Source of the DNA: Prevotella sp. | Lineage (GTDB): Bacteria; Bacteroidota; Bacteroidia; Bacteroidales; Bacteroidaceae | Direction: 5' to 3' | DNA: 64,000 bases | Assembly: GCA_024695815.1 (NCBI GenBank) | Contig: JAILHK010000010.1 | Span: 25,893-89,892, forward strand | Shown here: piece after piece, positions 37,001 to 46,596 of the stretch | How positions within the stretch are numbered: the first letter of the stretch is position 1 | Layout of the letters: every line of letters begins with the position of its first letter | Notes under the pieces: model-generated | Databases searched by the model: none | What the model was told of the DNA's origin: nothing | Seen by the model: only the letters and a program-made list of their open reading frames with translations | Translations under genes and position numbers: made by a program

Positions 37001-37328
37001 TTCCTTTGATCTGCACCTCGGCAATGGTCTGACTGTCGTCTTTCAGGGTCACCACAAAGCGTCTGCGGTCTTTGATGGGCAGCAGCTGTGTCTTACAGCC
37101 CACATAGGATATTTTCAGCATGTTGTCCACGTTCTTCACCTGCAGTGAGAAGTTACCGTTGAAGTCGGTCACGGTCGATGTGATGATGCGTCCGCCCTTG
37201 TCCTGTTCCACGATGGTGGCACCAATACACTCGCCATCAGGAGCCATGACCTGTCCGGTAATCATCGTCTGTGCGGTGATACCGCCGACGCACATCATAA
37301 GTAGGGTTAATAATAGATATCGTTTCAT
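34020..37328 (-). CDS. SusC/RagA family TonB-dependent outer membrane transporter (first system)
   Basis: The 1102-residue protein has a signal peptide (cleavage near ITAQ). It has a carboxypeptidase-D regulatory-like domain (about 22-100), then a plug with LRVRGTTSINSNSEPLILLNDIPF and IEDITVLKDGAACAIWGARGANGIISIRTKKG, and a long beta-barrel ending in a terminal Leu (FTFGITVGL). Its TonB-driven transport would bring oligosaccharides released at the surface into the periplasm. It follows the FAS1 gene by 7 nt and precedes its SusD by 15 nt. Complete and undamaged. Firm family call. Confidence 0.95.
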   Translation of the reverse strand: MKRYLLLTLLMMCVGGITAQTMITGQVMAPDGECIGATIVEQDKGGRIITSTVTDFNGNFSLQVKNVDNMLKISYVGCKTQLLPIKDRRRFVVTLKDDSQTIAEVQIKGKRRTGADGFNVPVRELSGAQQTISMKTFEGMSVASVDDALQGRIAGLDIVANSGDLGSGSSLRVRGTTSINSNSEPLILLNDIPFDSQIDASFDYNTASNDQFATLLNISPEDIEDITVLKDGAACAIWGARGANGIISIRTKKGVTGPTRVTYSYRLSGNWQPEGMKMLNGDDYTMLMKQAYFNRNQDEREANVPEFNYDPNFSEYEQFNNNTNWVKEVSQMGWTHDHSLSISGGGQKARFRASLGYYNQTGTVIEQQMDRFSTRMNLEYQVSERLKFTSDFSMTYTNNDRNYEQYYPATGSNIGLLDVAYRKLPNVGIYRQDNAGNNTGAYYNILPSSGLDASQKDLYNPIAVAHLAQNVQKNMRIIPTLRVQYDFIEPTDHQRLRYNGYVTFDIENYKINKFLPKEIVPTTWLNEQVNRSEEQENEGLSVMTDQNLTWMPNTGDNHSLMLYGSWQMTTGNSQSQRFVTFGSPSQAITDATAGANLRDLNSEQGQWRSMAVLGRLHYAYQGRYILDATIRWDGSTRFGSGNRWGTFPSLSGKWIISDEKFLKPWENWLSEFSLRAGWGVTGNMPDREYLYFARYNGSWGTGGNNYNGTPTIKPSSVKLTNLKWERSTSYNVGLNLGLFEDRFTADLNVYHRRTEDMLFKDQRIPGSSGFDYLSYINAGTMDNDGWELNINTTNLINMGKFTLDLNANLSNYKNTIKALDANVLDSYNGDFSYANGNYLSRVQINNSFGSIYGLRSHGVYQYDKWSEVEVPGVSGPNAPVARDKNGNVVFDSYHEPVPLYYAYGTTSARKFRGGDAIYEDVYKDGTIDELDVVYLGNCNPKLNGGFGFSLRYNKRLSLNCFFNFRYGNKVVNYARMYAENMYSNDNQCVSVNWRWRKDGDVTNMPRALYQDGRNWMGSDRFVEDGSFLRWKQLTVNYTLDPKLVKRVGLSQTSLSFTLNNILTWTKYSGVDPEVGYDSQGICADWSKTPRSKYFTFGITVGL

Positions 37329-37335
37329 GTTTCTT

Positions 37336-39882
37336 TTATTCTGGGATTAAGGCACGATCAATGAGGTGGATCACAGACTGCGACGAGCTGACCATCTGCG
37401 TGGCGTTGCGATAGTCGCTGTTGTTCACGATGAAGTCACGACTCTGCAGGTTATACAGTCCGGGCGTTTTTACCACATGGGCACGATGGCCCTGTGCATC
37501 GGTGAAGGTGAGGTTCTGACCGTCGCCGCTGACACTGATTTTCTGGAAGCGGCCGCTGTTAGAGCGGGCTGCCGTTTCGAAGGTCAGCGCAGCAAAGGGT
37601 CGGCTGTCCACATAGGTTGAGTTGTCGATGAAATGGTACTGAAGGAAACGTATCAGTCTGACAGCCCACTGGCGCTGCACGTCCACATCGGTTTGCTGGG
37701 CTATCTCGCTCCAGGTATGCAGCGTCGGGTCGGCGGCAAAGGCAGCATCGACGGCATCGTTGGTGGGCACCAGCACCGTGTACTGGAAGTTGGCAAACGA
37801 AGAAACCACGTTGCCCAGTCCCGACGAGGACGAGGTGCGGTTGAGCGTAAAAATGCTTTTGATCTCGGGGTCGTTCTGGAACGTGCGGAACACCATGTCG
37901 TCTCCGTTCAGCAGTTCGAAGAACTTGGCGTACTCGGCATGCGCCTGCAGGTTGGTATAGACCGAATTGACTGGATCCTGCAACACGCGATCCACGATAT
38001 AGCAGCGACCGTTGTCCGTGTCATAACGTCTTATCTGATGGGCATCGGCCACCTGTTGCTCGGTGTCGCCGCCACCCGTGGCGGTCATCTGCTCGCCGGC
38101 ACCGCTGAAACGGAGGGTCGATCCGCCCTTCGACTGGTAGTAATGATGCGTGCCGTCGTCCACATAGCCGCTCATGTTTCCCTGTTCGTCTTTCATGCCC
38201 ACGATGATATGGCGGTCGCAGATGTCATACAGGCGGTTGCGCAGCAGGCCCACATCGCTGATGGTGTATTGAAACTCGCCCTTTGTGCCGTCGTCATTCA
38301 CGGCATAGACATCGGCCGTCACGGGCTGGTCTTTGGTCTCATCGTAACGGAAGGCCCATATCTGGCGCTGACTTTTTCCCTTGGCCCAGGCAATGGGGTC
38401 GCGGTAGTTTTGCAAAGCCTCATCGGTGGGCACCAAGAGGTTGTACATGTTCTCCATAGAGCGCAAGTACAGGAAGAACTTCATCTCGTGGTCCTGCAGG
38501 GCCCAGTTCATGATGCGGGTGTTGCGGTTGGTCATCACCGGCGCATAGACGCTCTGGTAGTCGATGGGGGGGTACACCTTGTTGGTGACATACACCACGC
38601 CATTGCCCGTCACGTAGGTTGCCACCACATCCTTCTGATCCACGTGCATCGCAAACGACGCCTCATCGTTCATCGTGGACCACGACGATGGCAGACTGCT
38701 CATGAACGACTTCTTCTGGTGGTTCTTCACAAACAGTGCCACCAGCGATGTGGGCACCTCGTCCCACGTGCCGTAGGCATCTTTCAGGTAGGCACCCTTT
38801 CCACCGTTCAGGTAGTTCTGCATCGCCTCGTCTGTAGGCACAAACATCACGCCCATGTCCTGCATAGACTGATAGGTGTTCTGCGAGGGGTCTATGTATA
38901 GCAATCCGTAGTGGGTCATGTCGTTGCCCTCGGGATCGCTGGGTTGCGATTCGGTGAAGTAGCGCTTCACGAAGATGCTGTCGCTGATCACGGGATGCGC
39001 CTTGTCACGACCGTCGTACAACTGGTGCACGGCATCGGTGGCTGCACTGTTATAATAAGGTGCCGAGAAGCGCTCCATCAGTCGGGAGAACAGCTGGGTC
39101 TGAGGGTGGTGGTTGATGACCTCACTCATCGGACTATTGGGCGTCAGCACTTCCTGCACCACGTGTACATAGCCGTTCTTGCAGGTGATGTCTTTCTCCA
39201 CCACCTGCGTGCCGTTGACATACACGTCTTTTGCATCATAGGCCTTGCCCAGGATCAGCGACAGGTCGGCTACCGCCAACTGGTTGGCTGCGGTGTGTTG
39301 CGGCGTGAAGTGCACCATATAGGTATCGCCCTGGTCGGCCAGTCGCACGCCCGTCTGCTGGTATTTCTGCCAGAAGGGGGCAGCCAGTTGGCGGGCATCC
39401 TGGCACCACTGTATGCTGTCCAGATAGCTATACTGTGTGGCACGGCGTAGGGCGGTGCCTTCTCCGCTCTGACTCTCCGAGTCGCCCGTATTGGCCAACA
39501 TATAGGTCAGATAGGCCATGTTGATGGTGCTGGCACCCAGCAAACTGCGTTTTTGGGCAGCCGTCAGTTGCTCGTAGGATGTTACTCCCCAAGGATTATC
39601 ACCACTGAAAAAGCGCGTCCACGCCTCATCACGCGCGGGAAAGACGGTTTTGGAGCCCGTCAGACTAAGCACTTGCTTATAGTCCAGATCATCGACCAAC
39701 TGCAAGTAGGTCTTAAAATCGCCTTGCTGCTGCAAATAGTCGTAGATGCTTGCACCAAGGAAGTCAGGTTCATGTTGCTCATATTCATAGTCGTCTGAGC
39801 ATGATGTCAGCCCACCAGTCAAAGCCAGTAATCCAATAAAGGATACCGACCATCGTAGTGGAACTAGGTGTTGTTGTTTCAT
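37336..39882 (-). CDS. Four-unit fasciclin (FAS1) lipoprotein, first gene of the SusC/D operon
   Basis: The frame is open up to 40041, but I place the start at 39882, where an ATG gives a signal peptide and lipobox LTSC (Cys about 28); the longer form would cover the promoter. In the 848-residue product, four FAS1-like units can be recognised by VFPARDEAW, VMFVPTDEAM, LLVPTDEAL and VLVPTNDAV, each about 150-220 residues apart. Long FAS1 lipoproteins of this kind in PULs are presumed surface adhesion or glycan-binding proteins. Being first in the operon it would be the most highly expressed. Its spacing to SusC is 7 nt. Function inferred from context. Confidence 0.8.
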   Translation of the reverse strand: MKQQHLVPLRWSVSFIGLLALTGGLTSCSDDYEYEQHEPDFLGASIYDYLQQQGDFKTYLQLVDDLDYKQVLSLTGSKTVFPARDEAWTRFFSGDNPWGVTSYEQLTAAQKRSLLGASTINMAYLTYMLANTGDSESQSGEGTALRRATQYSYLDSIQWCQDARQLAAPFWQKYQQTGVRLADQGDTYMVHFTPQHTAANQLAVADLSLILGKAYDAKDVYVNGTQVVEKDITCKNGYVHVVQEVLTPNSPMSEVINHHPQTQLFSRLMERFSAPYYNSAATDAVHQLYDGRDKAHPVISDSIFVKRYFTESQPSDPEGNDMTHYGLLYIDPSQNTYQSMQDMGVMFVPTDEAMQNYLNGGKGAYLKDAYGTWDEVPTSLVALFVKNHQKKSFMSSLPSSWSTMNDEASFAMHVDQKDVVATYVTGNGVVYVTNKVYPPIDYQSVYAPVMTNRNTRIMNWALQDHEMKFFLYLRSMENMYNLLVPTDEALQNYRDPIAWAKGKSQRQIWAFRYDETKDQPVTADVYAVNDDGTKGEFQYTISDVGLLRNRLYDICDRHIIVGMKDEQGNMSGYVDDGTHHYYQSKGGSTLRFSGAGEQMTATGGGDTEQQVADAHQIRRYDTDNGRCYIVDRVLQDPVNSVYTNLQAHAEYAKFFELLNGDDMVFRTFQNDPEIKSIFTLNRTSSSSGLGNVVSSFANFQYTVLVPTNDAVDAAFAADPTLHTWSEIAQQTDVDVQRQWAVRLIRFLQYHFIDNSTYVDSRPFAALTFETAARSNSGRFQKISVSGDGQNLTFTDAQGHRAHVVKTPGLYNLQSRDFIVNNSDYRNATQMVSSSQSVIHLIDRALIPE

Positions 39883-39914
39883 AAGTAATATTATAGATTG
39901 CTTTATTTTCGATG

Positions 39915-39922
39915 CAAAGGTA
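39915..39922 (-). promoter_or_regulatory. -7 element of the SusC/D-FAS1 operon
   Basis: On the minus strand TACCTTTG lies 33 nt before the ATG at 39882. The nearest TTTG -33 match is 26 nt away, longer than usual, which fits a promoter needing an activator. Confidence 0.55.
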
Positions 39923-39968
39923 GCACAATTATAAATATAACCAAGAAACAAATCACACCAGAAAATGA

Positions 39969-39981
39969 TACGTTTGTCGCA
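39969..39981 (+). promoter_or_regulatory. Candidate regulator site TACGTTTGTCGCA shared with the GH36 promoter
   Basis: This 13-nt word is identical to 15001-15013. It lies between the divergent SusC/D-FAS1 operon and the GH95 gene. Its distance to the GH95 -7 element (about 72 nt) is nearly the same as at the GH36 gene (about 70 nt). Confidence 0.5.
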
Positions 39982-40053
39982 ATCACTACCACATTGAAAC
40001 GTTTCTGCCATTTTGTGCATCCCCATAGTATTGCATATCACAAAACATTATTG

Positions 40054-40061
40054 TACTTTTG
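40054..40061 (+). promoter_or_regulatory. -7 element of the GH95-like gene
   Basis: TACTTTTG lies 28 nt before the ATG at 40090. Only a weak TTGC is present at the -33 distance. Confidence 0.5.
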
Positions 40062-40089
40062 CACCATATTAATAACTAAACACATAATT

Positions 40090-42450
40090 ATGAAATCAAA
40101 AACCTTGTTTTTATTAATCTCCATAGTCATGTTTCGCATGGGCTCTGCTGCTTGCAAAACTCAGCTGACGCTGACCTACGATGCACCTTCGGAGAAATGG
40201 ATGGGGGCACTGCCCCTGGGCAATGGCCGACTGGGGGCCATGGTCTATGGAGGCATAAACCAGGAGACTATCGCTCTGAACGAAATCACTCTCTGGTCTG
40301 GTCAGCCTGACCCCGAAGCCAACAATCTATGTGGACCTGAAAAACTGCGTGAGATTCGAGAAGCTTTCCTCAGTGGCGACTACCACCGTGGCAACGATTT
40401 GGGCTGGCAGAACCTGTGCGGACATGGAAAGTCTTTCGGCACACATCTGCCATTCGGCGACTTAGTCATCACCGAAGAGACTGATGACAAAATGGTGACC
40501 GACTACTCGCGCTGTCTGTCTCTCAACGATGCGGTGGCTACCGTCAACTATCAACGGGGCGATGTCCGCTTCACGCACGAATATTTCACGTCTAATCCGG
40601 CTCAGACATTGGTGGTGCGCTATAGTGCCAGCAAGTCTCACGCCATCAACGTGGCTATTGGCATGAACATGCTGCGCCACAGCACCATCGATGCTTCTTG
40701 CTTATCACAGGAAGTGGGACGGCTCGACATCACTGGCGATGCGCGCTTCGATAAAAACGGTGAGGGCGGCGTGCGCTTCCGTGGCATTGTCAGGGTGCAA
40801 GCCGAAGGGGGAAGCGTAAAGGTTGAAGGAAACCGCCTGCTGGTCAGCGGTGCCAACGTGCTGACTGTTATAACAGACATCCGTACCGACTTCCAAAACA
40901 CCAACTACCGCCAACAGTGCCTGCAAACCGTGACAGCGGCTTCACAAAAGTCATACCACCAACTGAAGTTAGCTCATATCAAGGACTTCCAGCAACTGTT
41001 CAATCGCATGTCGCTGGTGTTGGATACCGACAAGAGTCTGGCCCCCGCTCATACGGATGTGCTCTTTGCCAAAGCTCACAAAGGTGAGTCAAGCCCTGCT
41101 TTCGATGCGCTTTTCTTCCAATATGGACGCTACATGCAGATCAGTTCTTCGCGCGAGAACTCACCCCTACCCTCTAACTTGCAAGGTGTCTGGAACGACA
41201 ACCTGGCATGTAATATGCCCTGGACGTGCGACTATCATCTGGACATCAACATCCAGCAGAACTATTGGAGCACGAATATTGCCAACCTAGCCGAATGCAA
41301 CACGCCTCTCTTTACCTATCTGGGACTGTTGGCTAAATATGGCAGTGTGACGGCACAGAAGATGTATGGCTGTCGAGGATGGGTCACTCACACTATTAAT
41401 AATGTGTGGGGCGACACGGCTCCTGGCGGTTCGTGCGGATGGGCACTGAACGTAACGGCTGGCGCATGGCTGGCCACTCATCTGTGGACACACTATGAAT
41501 TTACGCAAGACCGTGAATATCTGCGCGAGGTGGGCTATCCCCTACTGAAAGAGACCGCACAGTTTTTCATGGACTACATGATAGAAGACCCCAAGACGGG
41601 CTATCTGCTCAGCGGTCCCAGCATCTCGCCCGAGAATAGTTTCCGTGGTGATGACGGTCGTGGCTACTCACTCTCCATGATGCCTACGCTGGATCGTGCC
41701 ACCATCTACGAGATTTACCATGCATGCATCGAATCGAGCAAGATTCTCAATGTCGATGCAGACTTCCGTGCACGTCTGGAACGTGACATCAAAAAGTTAC
41801 CTCCTTATAGGGTGCGTAAGAACGGTGAACTGGCAGAATGGCTGCTCGACGTAGGTCGCGACGATCCATCACACCGCCATGGCTCTCACCTGCACTCACT
41901 TTATCCTTATGGACATATCACACCTGAAAACACCCCTGATTTGGCGCAAGGCTGCGAGACGTTCTTAAAACACCAGACCTCGCATCCCAATTGGGAGGAC
42001 ACAGAGTGGACACGCGGTAACAACATCTGCTTTTATGCGCGTCTGCACAATGGCGAGAAAGCTTATGAAAGTCTGATGGGACTCTATACGGGTTTTATGC
42101 GCGAGAACCTGATGACGGTATCGCCTGCGGGTATTGCCGGTGCCGAGAGCGACATCTTTTCGTTTGATGCCACCGAGGCTGCAGTTGCTGGCATGTGCGA
42201 GATGCTGCTGCAAAGTCATCATGGGATGCTCGACTTCCTGCCTGCTCTGCCTCAAGCATGGACCTCGGGCAGTGTGCATGGCATCTGTGCACGTGGCGGC
42301 ATAGAGGCCGACATTGAATGGAAAGAGGGCAAGGTCACAAAGGCTATCCTTCGTTCTAAGAGCAACCAGACTGTCAATGTACGCATCAATGGCGAGACTA
42401 TGACTGTTCGTCTGAAAGCAAATAGCGACACAAAACTGAAGATATCATAA
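40090..42450 (+). CDS. GH95-like alpha-L-fucosidase/alpha-L-galactosidase
   Basis: I chose the ATG at 40090, which gives a signal peptide and follows a promoter element; the frame itself is open from 39898. The 786-residue protein shows the GH95 N-terminus (WMGALPLGNGRLGAMVYGG, LNEITLWSGQP), LPSNLQGVWND, YHLDINIQQNYW and GPSISPENSF (probable acid E515). A late FDATEAAVAGMCEMLLQS (D693) is also present. Two family positions look unusual: Asp replaces the first Asn of the usual NIN motif, and DATEA replaces DGNFG. It should remove terminal L-fucose or L-galactose in the periplasm, though the changes leave specificity open. It is followed after 11 nt by the broken GH2 gene. Confidence 0.82.
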   Translation: MKSKTLFLLISIVMFRMGSAACKTQLTLTYDAPSEKWMGALPLGNGRLGAMVYGGINQETIALNEITLWSGQPDPEANNLCGPEKLREIREAFLSGDYHRGNDLGWQNLCGHGKSFGTHLPFGDLVITEETDDKMVTDYSRCLSLNDAVATVNYQRGDVRFTHEYFTSNPAQTLVVRYSASKSHAINVAIGMNMLRHSTIDASCLSQEVGRLDITGDARFDKNGEGGVRFRGIVRVQAEGGSVKVEGNRLLVSGANVLTVITDIRTDFQNTNYRQQCLQTVTAASQKSYHQLKLAHIKDFQQLFNRMSLVLDTDKSLAPAHTDVLFAKAHKGESSPAFDALFFQYGRYMQISSSRENSPLPSNLQGVWNDNLACNMPWTCDYHLDINIQQNYWSTNIANLAECNTPLFTYLGLLAKYGSVTAQKMYGCRGWVTHTINNVWGDTAPGGSCGWALNVTAGAWLATHLWTHYEFTQDREYLREVGYPLLKETAQFFMDYMIEDPKTGYLLSGPSISPENSFRGDDGRGYSLSMMPTLDRATIYEIYHACIESSKILNVDADFRARLERDIKKLPPYRVRKNGELAEWLLDVGRDDPSHRHGSHLHSLYPYGHITPENTPDLAQGCETFLKHQTSHPNWEDTEWTRGNNICFYARLHNGEKAYESLMGLYTGFMRENLMTVSPAGIAGAESDIFSFDATEAAVAGMCEMLLQSHHGMLDFLPALPQAWTSGSVHGICARGGIEADIEWKEGKVTKAILRSKSNQTVNVRINGETMTVRLKANSDTKLKIS

Positions 42451-42461
42451 GCTGAAAGCAC

Positions 42462-45205
<2,744 letters not shown>

Positions 45206-45237
45206 AGCTGCATAGACCTCTAAATAAAACAGCGTTA

Positions 45238-45278
45238 AAAAAAAACGCCCGTTTCATCGTTGAAACGGGCGTTTTTTT
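45238..45278. terminator. Strong bidirectional terminator after the GH2 gene
   Basis: Perfect 12-bp arms, ACGCCCGTTTCA (45245-45256) and its complement (45261-45272), enclose a 4-nt loop, with an A-run before and a T-run after. Confidence 0.9.
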
Positions 45279-45281
45279 GCA

Positions 45282-45325
45282 ATAAAAGCACCGGTTTTGT
45301 CCGATAAAACCGGCACTTTTTACCC
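45282..45325. repeat. CCGG hairpin in 22-nt register with the following array
   Basis: CCGGTTTT (45291-45298) and AAAACCGG (45306-45313) can pair with a 7-nt loop. The flanking words ATAAAAG and ATAAAAC start 22 nt apart (45282, 45304). Together with the next entries this fills the gap between the terminator and the CTAG array. Confidence 0.5.
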
Positions 45326-45369
45326 ACAATAGTGGCCGAATCTCCATGCAATACTTAAGGTTTTAAAGC

Positions 45370-45540
45370 CATTCTAGACTCTAGAAACGATGCATCTAGA
45401 CTCTAGAATCAACACTTCTAGACTCTAGAATCGGTGCGTCTAGACTCTAGAAAAGACATTTCTAGGGGCTAGAATGGAGTGATCTAGCCCCTAGAACCGA
45501 CACGTCTAGCCCCTAGAATGGAGTAATCTAGGGGCTAGAC
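45370..45540. repeat. Array of eight CTAG palindromes with an exact 22-nt period
   Basis: Eight 13-nt palindromic units start at 45373, 45395, 45417, 45439, 45461, 45483, 45505 and 45527, each separated by a 9-nt spacer. Units 1-4 read TCTAGACTCTAGA. Units 5 and 8 read TCTAGGGGCTAGA, and units 6 and 7 TCTAGCCCCTAGA, its reverse complement. Each is a 5-bp stem with a 3-nt loop (ACT, GGG or CCC). Spacers differ except for near pairs (ATGGAGTGA/ATGGAGTAA, and AACGATGCA/CGCGATGCA at the two ends). It is non-coding and lies between a terminator and hairpin repeats. Nature unknown. Confidence 0.95.
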
Positions 45541-45647
45541 GCGATGCAATAGTGGCACTTTAACAACACGAAAGTTGTACTATTGGGCGTGAATAGTGGC
45601 ACAATTGGGCATGAATAGCGGCACAATTGGGCGTGAATAGTAACGAG
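45541..45647. repeat. Second 22-nt-period repeat in register with the CTAG array
   Basis: Three tandem 22-nt units beginning ATTGGGC(G/A)TGAATAG start at 45582, 45604 and 45626. The motif AATAG(T/C)GGC occurs at 45548, 45592 and 45614, with a decayed copy at 45636. An earlier copy stands at 45328, exactly 220 nt (10 units) before 45548. All lie in the same register as the CTAG palindromes. Confidence 0.85.
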
Positions 45648-45705
45648 ACAAGCGCACCATTCGGCAGATACAAAAGCGCAAAACAGCAAGAAAGAATTAC
45701 CTATT

Positions 45706-45815
45706 CCCCTCCGAAGATGCGGAGGGAGTTGAAGGCTATCTACTCCCCTCCATACAGGGAGGGGCCTGGGGTGGGTCTCCCATTTCCTCCCCCTTGGGGA
45801 GGTCAGGAGGGGGTC
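45706..45815. repeat. Cluster of three GC-rich hairpin repeats
   Basis: Hairpins CCCTCCG/CGGAGGG (45707-45726), CCCCTCC/GGAGGGG (45745-45764) and CCTCCCC/GGGGAGG (45786-45802) follow one another. The second and third have a G-rich tail ending GGGTC, like the copies in the GH2 gene. The stretch 45816-45899 shows nothing further I can name. Confidence 0.7.
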
Positions 45816-45899
45816 AAAAATATTGGCGGCACCTGCTTCATGGTATTGAAGCCGATGCCGCCGACGAATTGGTTAAGGTGAATCAATATGATAGGCTTT

Positions 45900-46022
45900 T
45901 TACAAACATGCCAAAACTATCGTTAATAAGGCTAAGAGGTAAGCTCCGTAGAGGATAATCCAAATACGTTCCTGCTCGAGTATTAGCCTAACGCGCTGAT
46001 AGCGCAAACTTGTCTTTTCCAT
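45900..46022 (-). CDS. Small single-span membrane protein, 40 residues
   Basis: An ATG at 46022, 13 nt after the DUF3244 gene stop, opens a frame for MEKTSLRYQRVRLILEQERI followed by a hydrophobic helix WIILYGAYLLALLTIVLACL and a TAA at 45900. A basic N-terminus and one C-terminal membrane helix are typical of real small membrane proteins. Close spacing on the same strand suggests co-transcription with the DUF3244 gene. I recognise no family. It could be a chance frame or the remnant of a longer membrane protein. Confidence 0.5.
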   Translation of the reverse strand: MEKTSLRYQRVRLILEQERIWIILYGAYLLALLTIVLACL

Positions 46023-46035
46023 GGCGCTCTGTTAT

Positions 46036-46413
46036 TTAAAGATCGATATCACCGCTGAAGCAGTAATTTCCTTGTACAATATTAATATAATAATAACCCG
46101 AGATGTATGCAGGAATCACCACCTGGGTGCTGCCCGAAGCCACGTAAATGGTGTACTCCACCTCTTCTTCCTCATTGAGCAACTGAATCTCTCCCTCTAC
46201 CAGAGGTGCAGTGAAGTTCAGCGTGTGGCCTTCTACAGTAACCACAGGAACAGCTGGCTTTGCGGGAGCCTTACGAATAGGCTTCTTCACCTGCATGGGA
46301 TTAGTGAATTGGTGTGCGTACAAACTTAAAACATAGGCTGAAGATACCTGGGCGCTGGCAACAAGCAACCCAGCGAACAACAGCGAACTTAAAACTGATA
46401 CAAACTTTTTCAT
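46036..46413 (-). CDS. DUF3244 family secreted protein
   Basis: The 125-residue protein has a signal peptide (cleavage near ASAQ) and a short Pro/Lys-rich linker (MQVKKPIRKAPAKPAVP, about 41-57). An Ig-like beta-sandwich of about 65 residues follows, with VEGHTLNFTAPLVEGEIQLLNEEEEVEYTIYV and GYYYINIVQGNYCFSGDIDL. DUF3244 proteins are small periplasmic or surface Ig-like proteins common in Bacteroides and Prevotella, with unknown role. It has its own promoter and is likely co-transcribed with the 40-residue membrane protein. Family call is from the strand pattern. Confidence 0.75.
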   Translation of the reverse strand: MKKFVSVLSSLLFAGLLVASAQVSSAYVLSLYAHQFTNPMQVKKPIRKAPAKPAVPVVTVEGHTLNFTAPLVEGEIQLLNEEEEVEYTIYVASGSTQVVIPAYISGYYYINIVQGNYCFSGDIDL

Positions 46414-46458
46414 TTCTTTCTACTATAGGTTTAAGTGATGCATTGATTTTAGTCGATG

Positions 46459-46494
46459 CAAAGTTACGAAAACATTCCAGAAAGAAATATCAAA
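46459..46494 (-). promoter_or_regulatory. Promoter of the DUF3244 gene
   Basis: On the minus strand TTTG (46491-46494) and TAACTTTG (46459-46466) are spaced 24 nt, slightly long for the Bacteroidetes consensus, about 45 nt before the ATG. Confidence 0.55.
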
Positions 46495-46508
46495 ATTGTT
46501 TTTTTTCT

Positions 46509-46596
46509 ATAAGTCAAAATAAGTCAAAACGCAAAATAAGTCATTGCAACAAACTACACATCAGCGACTTATAAAAAAAATAAGTCAAAATAAGTC
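46509..46596. repeat. Cluster of ATAAGTC direct repeats
   Basis: ATAAGTC occurs at 46509, 46519, 46536, 46580 and 46590, with an inverted copy at 46566-46572 that can pair with the copy at 46580. The cluster lies immediately downstream of the minus-strand regulator gene and may form its transcript end. Confidence 0.6.

Noticed and set aside
37633..38901. 422-codon plus-strand open frame
   Set aside because: It is antisense to the four-unit FAS1 lipoprotein; His/Val-rich composition typical of a shadow frame.
39883..40089. N-terminal extensions of the FAS1 and GH95 genes into their shared intergenic region
   Set aside because: Both frames are open there, but the extensions would bury the promoters and precede clear signal peptides.
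45370..45540. CRISPR array
   Set aside because: Repeats are only 13 nt and spacers 9 nt, far below CRISPR sizes, and no cas gene is near.
45627..45881. Plus-strand frame of 84 codons in the repeat island
   Set aside because: Its translation is mostly hairpin repeat sequence (SPPYREGPGVGLPFPPPWGG); no signal of a real protein.
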